The notes beneath the pieces are model-generated. The model saw nothing but the letters and a program-made list of their open reading frames with translations, was not told the origin of the DNA and did not search any database. A program made the translations under genes and the position numbers. From NCBI RefSeq assembly GCF_037055355.1, contig NZ_CP146350.1, positions 7,649,001 to 7,713,000 on the forward strand: a DNA stretch of 64,000 nucleotides. Direction: 5' to 3'. The DNA comes from Streptomyces sp. DG1A-41 (GTDB lineage: Bacteria; Actinomycetota; Actinomycetes; Streptomycetales; Streptomycetaceae). Below, piece by piece: positions 53,513 through 62,296 of this stretch (positions are counted from its first letter, which is position 1; every line of letters starts with the position of its first letter).

Positions 53513-53850
53513 CGGCCCGCACCGCCATCGGCGTGCCCGCACCAACTCGGCCGACGTCGGCCCGGCCCGTGACACGGGCCCAGCCGCACCATCCCGGTTG
53601 CCTGCCCTCACCATCTCGGCCCGGCCCGGACCGCCATGCGGGGTGGCCCGCGCCTACATGGTCGGCGTCGGCGCCGGTCCGTCCCACGGGCCCAGCCGCA
53701 CCGTCCCGGTGGCCCTGGCCCCACATCTCGTCCGGCCCGCACCGTCATCCGGCGATGTGCCCACGTCGGCCCGCGACCCAGCCCTCCCCGCCCGGTCGCC
53801 CGCTCCCACAAACTCGCCCCGCTCAGCACCGCCACGCCCCGGCCGCGTCG
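53513..53850. repeat. Non-coding tandem repeat of about 110 bp
   Basis: Blocks such as CACGGGCCCAGCCGCACC (at 53573 and 53685) and ACCGCCAT/ACCGTCAT (at 53521, 53630 and 53741) recur at 109-112 base spacing: two full copies and a partial third. All six frames are fairly open because of GC content, but none has codon bias or homology. The gap 53384-54002 holds no gene I can support. Confidence 0.6.
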
Positions 53851-54002
53851 GCCCGCCCCGGCAAGGCCGCGGCCGCTGTCCTTCACAGCACGGCCCTCCA
53901 CCCGCCCACGCGGCGCAAGACCCGTCGGCGCGGCCCGGCCAAAGACACGAACGGGGCCGGGCCGGTACAGACCCGGCCCGGCCCCGCGGCTGAGTGCCCG
54001 GC

Positions 54003-56105
54003 TCAGCGTCGCACCGGCTCCCGTCCCCAGTGCCGGTGCGCCGCGATCGCCGCCACGAACGCGTTCAGGAACTCCTCGCTCGCCGGGCCCGGCGACGTGT
54101 CCGTCACCACGCCCTGGTCCGCGACCACGCGCTGGAACTCCGTGGACAGCCTCAGCCCCTCGGGCTCCAGGGCCGACAGGACGCCCACGCCCGAGCCGAG
54201 CGCGCCCACCGGCTTGCCGTGCCGGTAGGCGTCCCGCACGAACCGCACCGCGTCCGGGTCGGCCGCCGTCGGCGGAGTGCCGACAGGCCCGCCGGGCAGC
54301 AGCACGGCGTCGTACAGCACGGACGCCACGGTCGGCAGCGCACGGTCGACCGTGTACGTCGCACCGTCGGACCCGGTGATCGTCCCGTCCGCCGCGGCCA
54401 GCGCCTCGACGATCGCCCCCTCGGCGGCCAGCCGCTCCCGCACGGAGGTGATTTGCTCGGCGTCCACCCCGTCGGTGACGAGCACCGCGATCTGCCGGGT
54501 CCGGATCGAACCGTCCCCGCGCAGCGACTCCAGGCTGAGCGCGGGGGAGGCCAGCTTGGACGCAGCCCCCGCACCGGACGGCTCCGGCACCCCGACACCC
54601 CGAGCCACCTGCACCGCCAGCTCCCCGTCGACCTTGGCCAGGTGCTCGACCGTACGCGCCCGCACGGTCATCGCGCCCACCTTGCCGAGCTCGAACCGGA
54701 ACGCCTCGACGATGTGCTGCTTCTCCCAGTCCGCCATGCTGTTCCAGAACATCGCCGGCTGGCTGTAGTGGTCCTGGAAGCTGGGACTGCGACGCCGGAT
54801 CTTGTGGCCGTCCACCCGTTCGGCGTAATGCGTGTACGCGCCTGTCCCGGCGCCCGCGTGGGCCGGGCAGCCTCCGCCGAGCGAGTTCGGGAAGTAGTTC
54901 GTGCCGGAGTGGATCGCGCTCTGGTGATAGCCGTCGCGCTGGTTGTTGCGCACCGGCGCGACCGGCCGGTTCACCGGCAGCTGCGAGAAGTTGGGCCCGC
55001 CGAGCCGGATCAGCTGGGTGTCTAGGTAGGAGAAGTTCCGCGCCTGGAGCAGCGGGTCGTTGGTGAAGTCGATCCCGGGGACGACGTTCGCCGTGTGGAA
55101 GGCGACCTGCTCGGTCTCCGCGAAGAAGTTCTCCGGGTTGCGGTCCAGCACCATCCGGCCGATCGGCCGCACCGGCACCTGCTCCTCCGGGATGATCTTC
55201 GTCGGGTCGAGCAGATCGAAGTCGAACGCGAACTCGTCGTCCTCCGGCACGAGTTGCACGCCCAGCTCCCACTCGGGGTACTCGCCCGCCTCGATCGCGT
55301 CCCACAGGTCACGCCGGTTGAAGTCCGGATCGCGGCCCTGGCACTCCTGCGCCTCGTCCCACACCAGCGAGTGCGCGCCGAGTCGCGGCTTCCAGTGGAA
55401 CTTCACGAACGTGCCCTTGCCGTCCGCGTTCACGAACCGGAAGGTGTGCACGCCGAAGCCCTGCATCATGCGGTAGCTGCGCGGGATCGCCCGGTCCGAC
55501 ATCAGCCACATGATCGCGTGCAGCGTCTCGGGCTGGAGCGACACGAAGTCCCACAGGGTGTCGTGCGCGGACGCGCCCGTCGGGATGTCGTTGTGCGGCT
55601 CGGGCTTCACCGCGTGCACGAAGTCGGGGAACTTGACGCCGTCCTGGATGAAGAAGACCGGGAAGTTGTTCCCGACCAGGTCGTAGTTCCCCTCCGACGT
55701 GTAGAACTTGGTCGCGAAGCCGCGCACGTCCCGCACCGTGTCCGCCGAGCCCTTCGGGCCCTGCACGGTGGAGAACCGCACGAACACGGGCGTCCGCACG
55801 GCCGGGTCCTGGAGGAACGCCGCACGGGTGAACTCCGCGCAGGACTCGTACGGTTCGAAATAGCCGTAGGCGCCCGCGCCCCGCGCGTGCACCACCCGCT
55901 CCGGGATCCGCTCGTGGTCGAAGCGGGTGAGTTTCTCCCGGAAGTGGAAGTCCTCCATCAGCGTCGGGCCGCGCTCGCCCGCCGCCAGGGAGTCGTCGGT
56001 GTGGTCGACCTCCACGCCCTGGTCGGTGGTGAGCGGCCCGCCGGCCGGATCGTCCGCCCTGAACGCCTCGCGCTGCTCCTGTTTCCGGTCGGCCGCAGAG
56101 GCCAT
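54003..56105 (-). CDS. katE: Large-subunit catalase (HPII/KatE type)
   Basis: 700-residue haem catalase. The catalytic His is H75 in [18 protein letters not shown], the distal Asn and proximal Tyr regions follow ([35 protein letters not shown]). Residues about 540-700 are the extra flavodoxin/GATase1-like domain of large catalases, beginning [16 protein letters not shown]. Cytoplasmic. The ATG overlaps the stop of the DJ-1/PfpI gene (ATGA), so translation is coupled. Confidence 0.95.
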   Translation of the reverse strand: MASAADRKQEQREAFRADDPAGGPLTTDQGVEVDHTDDSLAAGERGPTLMEDFHFREKLTRFDHERIPERVVHARGAGAYGYFEPYESCAEFTRAAFLQDPAVRTPVFVRFSTVQGPKGSADTVRDVRGFATKFYTSEGNYDLVGNNFPVFFIQDGVKFPDFVHAVKPEPHNDIPTGASAHDTLWDFVSLQPETLHAIMWLMSDRAIPRSYRMMQGFGVHTFRFVNADGKGTFVKFHWKPRLGAHSLVWDEAQECQGRDPDFNRRDLWDAIEAGEYPEWELGVQLVPEDDEFAFDFDLLDPTKIIPEEQVPVRPIGRMVLDRNPENFFAETEQVAFHTANVVPGIDFTNDPLLQARNFSYLDTQLIRLGGPNFSQLPVNRPVAPVRNNQRDGYHQSAIHSGTNYFPNSLGGGCPAHAGAGTGAYTHYAERVDGHKIRRRSPSFQDHYSQPAMFWNSMADWEKQHIVEAFRFELGKVGAMTVRARTVEHLAKVDGELAVQVARGVGVPEPSGAGAASKLASPALSLESLRGDGSIRTRQIAVLVTDGVDAEQITSVRERLAAEGAIVEALAAADGTITGSDGATYTVDRALPTVASVLYDAVLLPGGPVGTPPTAADPDAVRFVRDAYRHGKPVGALGSGVGVLSALEPEGLRLSTEFQRVVADQGVVTDTSPGPASEEFLNAFVAAIAAHRHWGREPVRR

Positions 56106-56647
56106 CAGGCGGCCTCCTCGGCGAAGACGTCGAGGAAGGTCTCGCAGAACGCCTTCAGGTCGTCCGGCTTACGGCTGGTGACCAGCTTGTTGGCACCGTG
56201 GTCACAGACCTTCACCTGCTCGTCGACCCAGGTGCCGCCCGCGTTGCGGATGTCGGTCTGCAGGCTCGGCCAGGAGGTCAGCACACGCCCGCGTACGACG
56301 TCCGCCTCGACCAGCGTCCACGGCGCGTGGCAGATCGCGGCCACGGGGCGGCCCTGCTCGAAGAAGTCCCGGACGAACGCGACGGCCTTGTCGTCCATCC
56401 GCAGGAAGTCCGGGTTGGCCACGCCGCCCGGCAGCACCAGGGCGCCGTACGAGCCCGGCGCGGTCTCGCCCACGACCTCGTCCACGGGGAAGGTGTCCGC
56501 CTTGTCGAGGTGGTGGAACGCCTGGATCTCCCCCTGCTTCGTCGACACCAGCACGGGCAAGTGCCCGGCGTCCTTCACGGCCTGCCACGGATCGGTCAGC
56601 TCGACCTGCTCGACGCCCTCGGGCGCCACCAGAAATGCGATACGCAT
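56105..56647 (-). CDS. DJ-1/PfpI-family protein
   Basis: 180-residue type 1 glutamine-amidotransferase-like protein. The nucleophile elbow is VAAICHAPWTLVEA (Cys106-like), with GALVLPGGVANPDFLRMD upstream, where the conserved Glu is near residue 10. Candidates are deglycase-like, peptidase-like or chaperone roles. Coupled to katE by a 4-base overlap; co-expression suggests oxidative-stress protection. Same fold as the catalase C-terminal domain. Confidence 0.9.
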   Translation of the reverse strand: MRIAFLVAPEGVEQVELTDPWQAVKDAGHLPVLVSTKQGEIQAFHHLDKADTFPVDEVVGETAPGSYGALVLPGGVANPDFLRMDDKAVAFVRDFFEQGRPVAAICHAPWTLVEADVVRGRVLTSWPSLQTDIRNAGGTWVDEQVKVCDHGANKLVTSRKPDDLKAFCETFLDVFAEEAA

Positions 56648-56652
56648 GATGT

Positions 56653-57363
56653 TCAACGTCCTTTCCCGGAGCGGGCGGCGCTCCAGCGCGCCGCGTCGCT
56701 CCTCGCGTTCTCGTCCTTCTTGCGGTTCCCGCGGCTCGTGCGCACGCACCGCAGCAACTCCTCGCCGTACGGCAGCAGCACGCACGTGCCGATCGCCGCG
56801 GCGATGCCCGCCAGATAGCCGCGCGACAACGGCCGCCGGCGCGGCACCAGCCGCCAGGCGTCGGGGTCCCCGCGGCCGCCGCGCAACAGCGACTTCACCT
56901 GGTCGGCGTGCAGGCACATCAGGGAGGCCAGTGCCCCGAACGGCAGCGACTCCAGAAAGCTGTGGATGTGCTGCTCGAGCGGCTTGACCTCCCGCTCGCT
57001 CTCGACGGCCGTACGGACGTCCCACAGTGCCGTCGCCTCGTGCACCGCGGCCCCGCCCAGCTGCACGCTCAGCAGCAGCGGGTTCACCTCGTAGCGCAGC
57101 GTCAGCGCGATCGGGATGCCGACCTCGGCCATCATCAGCGAGTGGATCAACGACTCCTTGGTGCCCGCGGTCTCCTCGATACGGGTCCGCCGGTGCATCA
57201 CCCAGTCGGCCACCCCGGGCACGAACCAGCTGGGCAGCAGCCCGTACAGCAGGTAGCGGGTCGTGGCGTCACCGACGTCGACGTCCCCCACGCTCGGCTT
57301 CGCTCGCGCGGGGGGACCCCCATCGCCGGTGGCACTGATCTCCTTCGCCTGGCCGATGCTCAC
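56653..57363 (-). CDS. Membrane protein with two His/Glu clusters, function unknown
   Basis: 236 residues, GTG start at 57363. About three to four hydrophobic helices. Two polar clusters sit in or near them: D53, H57, E63, E64, E70, H74 in DWVMHRRTRIEETAG...ESLIH, and H108, E109, D115, E123, E130, H134 in the next segment. This mirrored D/H/E spacing resembles a di-metal helical bundle, but I cannot name the family. Start overlaps the CBS gene stop; ends 5 bases before the DJ-1 gene. Confidence 0.7.
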   Translation of the reverse strand: MSIGQAKEISATGDGGPPARAKPSVGDVDVGDATTRYLLYGLLPSWFVPGVADWVMHRRTRIEETAGTKESLIHSLMMAEVGIPIALTLRYEVNPLLLSVQLGGAAVHEATALWDVRTAVESEREVKPLEQHIHSFLESLPFGALASLMCLHADQVKSLLRGGRGDPDAWRLVPRRRPLSRGYLAGIAAAIGTCVLLPYGEELLRCVRTSRGNRKKDENARSDAARWSAARSGKGR

Positions 57364-57791
57364 ACACCTCCTCGGGCGTCGGGCTCCGCGCGGCTGATGT
57401 CCGCGAGCGCCGACGCGGGGTCCTCGGCCTCGGCCAGGTCGCCGAGGCTCACCATCCCCACCGGCAGCCCGTGCTCCACCACCGGCAGCCGGCGCACCGC
57501 GTGCTCGCGCATCAGCGTGACCGCGGTCGCCACCCGGTCGTCCGGCGTCACCGTCACCGGGTCCGGCGTGCACACCGACTGCGCGCTCACCGTCATCGGG
57601 TCGGCACCGTCGGCCACCGCCCGCACCGTGATGTCACGGTCCGTGAGCACACCGATCACGTCCTGCCCGTCGGCCACCACCACGTCGCCGATGTTCTGGG
57701 TGCGCATCAACTGCGCCGCCTCGACGAGCGAGGCGTCCGGGCGTACGGCGACCACACCCGGCGTCATCACGTCCTTCACCAACTCGGCCAT
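57360..57791 (-). CDS. Two-CBS-domain protein
   Basis: 143 residues with two CBS motifs: VKDVMTPGVVAVRPDASLVE and VIGVLTDRDITVRAV for the first, VCTPDPVTVTPDDRVATAV and LPVGMVSLGDLAE for the second. Binds adenosine nucleotides to sense energy state; target unknown. GGAGG lies nine bases before the ATG at 57791. First gene of a run CBS - membrane protein - DJ-1 - katE. Confidence 0.9.
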   Translation of the reverse strand: MAELVKDVMTPGVVAVRPDASLVEAAQLMRTQNIGDVVVADGQDVIGVLTDRDITVRAVADGADPMTVSAQSVCTPDPVTVTPDDRVATAVTLMREHAVRRLPVVEHGLPVGMVSLGDLAEAEDPASALADISRAEPDARGGV

Positions 57792-57875
57792 CACTGAAGG
57801 CCTCCGTCCGATCCCCCTCGGGCGGGGCCACCGCGGGCGGGGCCGGCCCGCCCGCGGTACGCCCCGATGCGGTCC

Positions 57876-58277
57876 CTACGCGTACTCCTCCGGTCCTGTC
57901 TCCCGGGCCCGGACCAGGGCCTGGGCCAGCTCCTGGACATTGCCGAAGCGCTCCTGGCGCGGCAGCCGCTCCAGGGCCTCGACGAGGGCGTCGGGCGCCT
58001 GGTGGCCGCGCAGCTCGCGGGCCAGGTCGCGCGCGCTCGCGGGGAACGCCCGGCGGCCCAGGATCCGGGCCAGCTCCAGACGCACCGACTCCAGGGACGT
58101 CGGCGCACGGCTCGGCGTCACCGGCCCGTACGCGACCTCGGGGTCGTCCTCGGCGGCCGGCTCCGGGTCGTGCCACTCCTCACTGCGGGTGGGGTGCCCG
58201 GACCTGAGCAGCCCCTGGAGTTCATGCTTCATCTCATCGTCACGGTGGACGCTCAGCCGGTCGCTGCCTCGCTGCAT
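57876..58277 (-). CDS. DUF2795-like small protein
   Basis: 133 residues. The C-terminal 65 residues (SLESVRLELARILGRRAFPA, RELRGHQAPDALVEALERLP, FGNVQELAQALVRARE) follow a DUF2795-like pattern of helical repeats. The N-terminus is acidic and unordered (EDDPEVAYG). The ATG at 58277 has GGAGGGAGAC directly upstream. Function unknown. Confidence 0.7.
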   Translation of the reverse strand: MQRGSDRLSVHRDDEMKHELQGLLRSGHPTRSEEWHDPEPAAEDDPEVAYGPVTPSRAPTSLESVRLELARILGRRAFPASARDLARELRGHQAPDALVEALERLPRQERFGNVQELAQALVRARETGPEEYA

Positions 58278-58436
58278 GTCTCCCTCCAGACGTTCGGGGG
58301 TCCGCACCGCGTACCCGTACACCGCGAGCCGACACGGGCTCGCCACCCCGGATCGGCGCTGTCCGCACTGGTTTGCGCCAAGGCCTGCGGGAGACCCGGA
58401 TCACACCCCCCACACATCTCTGGGGAAGGACACGCC

Positions 58437-58649
58437 ATGGCGTTGCTCGCTGTGCTCATTCCGCTGTTCATGCTCGGAGTGGTGCTGGTGCTGGGCCGTT
58501 ACGAGGAACTGCTGCTGCCGCAGGACGACGCCGACCGGCGCGAACCGGCCGGCGTGCCCACCGGGGCCGCGTGTCGGACGAAAGGAAAGAGTTCAGTCCC
58601 CATGGCCCTGACCTGGGCACTGAACTCTTCTCTGCATGGAAGGAAGTAG
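58437..58649 (+). CDS. Small membrane protein, 3' end replaced by IS sequence
   Basis: 70 residues: one membrane helix (LLAVLIPLFMLGVVLVLG), then RYEELLLPQDDADRREP. From about residue 45 on, the sequence (RTKGKSSVPMALTW) is encoded by a hairpin-bearing segment that looks foreign, so the native tail was probably lost. AAGGA ribosome site seven bases before the ATG. Confidence 0.6.
   Translation: MALLAVLIPLFMLGVVLVLGRYEELLLPQDDADRREPAGVPTGAACRTKGKSSVPMALTWALNSSLHGRK
58588..58628. repeat. Hairpin at the edge of the IS1380 remnant
   Basis: AGAGTTCAGT at 58588-58597 pairs with ACTGAACTCT at 58619-58628; the loop adds a few more pairs. It lies where the native gene gives way to foreign sequence and may mark an element end. 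Confidence 0.55.
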
Positions 58650-58669
58650 CGACCCTCGCGCCGAACAGT

Positions 58670-59579
58670 TCAGTGCGCAGACCGCGATCGCACCGGGCCG
58701 CCCACGGCACCAGCGGCTCCCGAGTCAGGCTGGGGTCCAGTGCCCTGCTCGTACAGCCATTCCAGCCCCCACTGTATGGCGTCGGTGATGGTCATGCCGA
58801 CCGAGTACGACAGCCAGCGTCCGCGCTGGGCGAGCCAGGCGACGAACTCGTGGGTGCCACCGCCGGAATCGCACCGGATCAGGGTCTGCCGTCCGCGTCG
58901 GTAGGGCTTGGGCAGCTGGGCCAGGGCCAGTTGGGCTGCGGTGATGTGGTCGCTCGCGGTGTTCGAGCCCGCGTTGCCTGGCCGCAGCAGGCCCACGACC
59001 GGTTCACCGGACCCGCCCTGGCCATGGTCGACGAAGCCCATCAGCGGGTGGTGTCCGAAGGTTTTCTTCCAGGTCGCGGTGGCGTCCTGCTTCTCGGAGT
59101 GCGCCAGGACGAGGACGCCGTCGATATCCACGATCACCTGCCCGCCGGCGTCCGGCGCTGCTTCACCGGCCAACCGCCATACTCGTTCGCGCACTTCGGC
59201 GCGGGCGGTGCGGAGCGCGGTCAGGGCGCGTTTCCCGCCCGCGGCGAGCGTGTCGATGAGCCGGGAGACTGTTGGGTCGGAGGCCACCGGCCCGAACACG
59301 GCCGGCTCGGCCCGCAGCATGCCGACATCGGCCAGACAGTCGCCACCGAGTGACCGCAAGTGCTACATCCAGCAGGATCTTGCCGGGATCGTGCACCGCC
59401 CGAGCCTTGTGCCAGGGCGCCAATGCCGTTGATATCGCCGCATCCAGACCGGTCTTGTTGACCGTCTTGACCAGCAGCACGGCCCCGGCCTGGGAGACCA
59501 CCGACCGGCCGCCGCCCTCAACGCGGACATGCGGGTACGACCCGATACGCTTCTTCACCTGAGAAGTGCTTCTTTCCAC
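58670..59579 (-). pseudogene. IS1380-family transposase, frameshifted and truncated
   Basis: The N-terminal part (VEGGGRSVVSQAGAVLLVKT, VHDPGKILLDVALAV) and the middle part (GGDCLADVGMLRAEPAVFGP, VIVDIDGVLVLAHSEKQDAT, LIRCDSGGGTHEFVAWLA) are in different frames; two bases are missing near 59356-59360 (expected GTCGCACTCGGT, found GTCACTCGGT). After SVGMTITDAI the family sequence stops, so the C-terminal half is gone. An inverted pair GAGAAGTGCT (59561) and AGCACTTCTC (59624) lies at its other end. Dead copy. The 157 bases from 59634 to 59790 hold no clear gene. Confidence 0.85.
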
Positions 59580-59790
59580 GGAACGATCTGGACCCTCGAC
59601 AAGTCCTATCGTTGCAGGTCAGGAGCACTTCTCGCGTTTCTGATCAAGCCTTGGACAGCCCACCTCGTGAAAGCGCGAGGCTAGCAGGCAGTTGCGACGG
59701 TCGTCGACCTCGCGGGGGCGGATACCGAGGAACACCCGAACTCTGGGGATCTCGCCGGGGAACCGGCGCTCGATTGTGCGGTCGGCCGTC

Positions 59791-60840
59791 TCAGGTCGTG
59801 TCCGGCGCCGAGGCCAGCGGGAACATGACCCGTTTGAGGAACTGCCAGGAGGCGGAGGCCGACATGCTGTCGTCGCTCGGCAGCGGTTCGATCGGCGTGA
59901 GGTCCGGCGCAGGGGCGAGGTCCGGGGGCTGCCCGTAGTCCGGGCCCGGCGCTGGGGCCGGCGCTGGGTCCGGACCCGGTGCGGAGCCTGGGGTCTGGGC
60001 AGTCCGGCGGGCGAGGAGACACTCCTCCAGGAAGGCGAGGGCCCGGAGGTGATAGGTCCGCGCCGCCCATCCGAGGCTTATGTTGTGGCCCGCGTCCGGC
60101 TGGTGGTCCACCTGCACCCGCACCGAAGCCAGCGGCGCGGTCAGGTCGGCCACGGCCTGCGCGCCGAACTGCCACCACGGCTCCTGCTCGGCGAAGGTGA
60201 AGCGGACCGGTACCGTCACCGAGGCAGCGAGACAGGCGTACATCTCAGGCCAGAGCGGCAGTTCCTGGATCTCCTGGACGGGAATCGAAGCAAGCAGCGA
60301 ACGGCAGCGGCGGAAGGTTTCCGCAGGGTAGAGAGCGGGGTCTCCCCAGTGCCGGTACCCATCGATACGACCGACCGAGTGCCGGGGGAGTGTCGCGTCC
60401 GCTGCCGGAGTACTGCCCAGGCCCGAGATGTCCAGACCGATGATGCGGTCGTCCAGATCCTGAGCGGCCATGGCGAGCGCGGTCTTTCCGCCACTGGAAT
60501 GCGCCACCACGAAGAAGCCCTGCCCGGTTTCCCGCGTGCGCGCGAAATCTTTCAGAGCGGCACGCAACAGTACGGCCTGCTCCTGGGTCGGCGCTCCTTC
60601 CGGCAGGAGCGAAGCCGACTCCCCGTATCCGGGACGGTCCAGCGCGAGGACGGTGAACCCGAGCTTCGCTCCCACATCCAGAAGCGAGTGTCCGGGCTCG
60701 GCGTGACTCTCGAAGTAGCCTGCCCGGATTCCGCTGCCGTGCAGCGCCAGGACCACCGCCCGGGGACATCCGGACGGAGGTTCCGCGAGGAGGCCGGAGA
60801 GAGGGACACCCAGGGCGTCGAGAATGATCCGGGAGGCCAT
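59791..60840 (-). CDS. Alpha/beta hydrolase, last gene of the AfsA operon
   Basis: 349 residues. Nucleophile elbow VVAHSSGGKTALA (S115), oxyanion region LALHGSGIRAGYF, candidate His in PDAGHNISLGW. From about residue 285 there is a Pro/Ala/Gly/Asp-rich stretch (PGPDPAPAPAPGPDYG) before a short helical end. Cytoplasmic. The ATG overlaps the HAD stop (TAATG). May act as thioesterase, esterase or lactonase in the pathway begun by AfsA. Base composition is lower in GC than the rest of the window. Confidence 0.82.
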   Translation of the reverse strand: MASRIILDALGVPLSGLLAEPPSGCPRAVVLALHGSGIRAGYFESHAEPGHSLLDVGAKLGFTVLALDRPGYGESASLLPEGAPTQEQAVLLRAALKDFARTRETGQGFFVVAHSSGGKTALAMAAQDLDDRIIGLDISGLGSTPAADATLPRHSVGRIDGYRHWGDPALYPAETFRRCRSLLASIPVQEIQELPLWPEMYACLAASVTVPVRFTFAEQEPWWQFGAQAVADLTAPLASVRVQVDHQPDAGHNISLGWAARTYHLRALAFLEECLLARRTAQTPGSAPGPDPAPAPAPGPDYGQPPDLAPAPDLTPIEPLPSDDSMSASASWQFLKRVMFPLASAPDTT

Positions 60841-61505
60841 TACTCCGGGCCGCCCGCGCCGAGGAGCGCTTCCAGTTCGCTGATCGCTCGGGCCGGATCC
60901 GTGTAATGGATGGCGTGCCAGCCTGCCCTCCTCGCCCCTGCGCAGTTCTTCTCGATGTCGTCGATCAGAACGCATTCGTGCGGCCGGAATCCGGTGAGCT
61001 CCTCGGCCACTCGGAAAATACCCGTCTCGGGTTTACGGCTGCCGACCTCGAACGACATGACCAGTTCCTTGAAGAGCCCCTCGGGATGGACAACCCGGCG
61101 CCAGTGTTCGTCCCAGGCCGGCACCATATTGGACATCAGTCCGACGAAGACTCCACGGGAGGTGAGCTGCCGCAGGTGCGCGACCCACGGCTCGTTGGCC
61201 GTGCGGCCCTCGAACCAGCGTGCCGGGAAGTCGGACAGGTCCACCTCCACGCCTTCGTCAGCGCGCAGTACATCCTGGACCTGCTCCGACCACTCTTCCT
61301 GGGTGACGAGCGGGGTGTCCAGCGGTGCCAGCAGGTCCACCCCGTAGGAGTCGGCCACCTTTTCCATGGCCGCGAGTAGCTGCTTCGGAGAAATCCCGAT
61401 CTTCGCGCAGAAGTTGGCCACTGTCACTTTGGTGGACGGAATCTCCAGAACGCCTCCGTAGTCCGTCCAGACGGCACGGACCGGAGAGCCGGCGGACCGC
61501 TGCAT
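60840..61505 (-). CDS. HAD-superfamily hydrolase
   Basis: 221 residues. Nucleophile D15 in VWTDYGGVLEIP; motif II VGLMSNMVPAW; motif III Lys region SFEVGSRKPETGIF; motif IV LIDDIEKNCAGA. The residue two past the nucleophile is Gly, not Asp, as in dehalogenase-like and other DxG members, so phosphatase activity is not assured. GGAGG lies seven bases before the ATG at 61505. Third gene of the AfsA operon; a phosphatase step is expected in butyrolactone synthesis, so this is a candidate. Confidence 0.85.
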   Translation of the reverse strand: MQRSAGSPVRAVWTDYGGVLEIPSTKVTVANFCAKIGISPKQLLAAMEKVADSYGVDLLAPLDTPLVTQEEWSEQVQDVLRADEGVEVDLSDFPARWFEGRTANEPWVAHLRQLTSRGVFVGLMSNMVPAWDEHWRRVVHPEGLFKELVMSFEVGSRKPETGIFRVAEELTGFRPHECVLIDDIEKNCAGARRAGWHAIHYTDPARAISELEALLGAGGPE

Positions 61506-61540
61506 CTCTACCTCCTGACGATTCGGGAGCGGTGCCACCG

Positions 61541-62245
61541 TCACTGCCCCATCGCCAGACCGCCGCCCACGGGAATCGAGGCACCGGTCACATACGACGC
61601 CGCGTCGCCGGCGAGGAACCGGACGACCTCGGCGACTTCCGTGGGCGTCCCCACGCGCCGCAGCGCGGTCTGGGCCAGCAGGCCGTCGCGGCGCTTTTCC
61701 TTCACGCCCTTGATCATGTCCGTCTCGATCAGACCCGGAGTCACCATGTTGACCGTGATGTTCCGCGAGCCGAGTTCCCAGGCGAGCGAGCGGGTGAGAC
61801 CGAGCAGTCCGGCTTTGGAGGACGCGTAGTTGACCTGGCCGGCGGAGCCGAGGAAGCCCATCACCGACGACATGAAGACGATGCGTCCCCAGCGGGCACG
61901 GATCATATCGGGAGCCACGAGACGGGCACAGCGGAACGCTCCGACCAGATTCGTCTCGAGGACGCCTCGGAAGTCGTCGTCGGACATCATCGGAGCCAGC
62001 GCGTCCTTGGTGATGCCGGCATTGGCGATCAATACCTGTACCGGGCCGAACTGCTGGGCGACCTCGGCCAGCGCCCGCTCCGTGTCCTCGCGGTCTGTGA
62101 CATCGCACCGCACACCGAAGAATTCAGCAGGAGGCTCACCGTTTCGGTAGGTCACGGCGACCTTGTCACCGGAACTCGCCAGCACCCGGGCGATCTCCAG
62201 TCCGATGCCGCGGTTTCCGCCCGTTACCAGGACTGTCCTGCTCAT
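61541..62245 (-). CDS. FabG-like 3-oxoacyl reductase
   Basis: 234-residue classical SDR. Cofactor loop VLVTGGNRGIGLEIA (residues 5-19), NAG at 75-77, catalytic S127, Y140 and K144 in YASSKAG, and the tail VTGASIPVGGGLAMGQ. As a partner of AfsA it could reduce the 3-keto acyl intermediate or the butenolide, as BprA-type reductases do. Starts 51 bases after the AfsA stop. An ordinary fatty-acid FabG is less likely given the position. Confidence 0.9.
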   Translation of the reverse strand: MSRTVLVTGGNRGIGLEIARVLASSGDKVAVTYRNGEPPAEFFGVRCDVTDREDTERALAEVAQQFGPVQVLIANAGITKDALAPMMSDDDFRGVLETNLVGAFRCARLVAPDMIRARWGRIVFMSSVMGFLGSAGQVNYASSKAGLLGLTRSLAWELGSRNITVNMVTPGLIETDMIKGVKEKRRDGLLAQTALRRVGTPTEVAEVVRFLAGDAASYVTGASIPVGGGLAMGQ

Positions 62246-62296
62246 TTCAGCTCCTCGCTGTGTGAAAGATCTGGCGGTGCTGCCGGTGAGGCGAAG

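Noticed and set aside
53384..54002. Several open frames in the gap before the catalase gene considered as genes
   Set aside because: All are Pro/Arg/Ala-rich, lack ribosome sites and codon bias, and follow the underlying DNA repeat.
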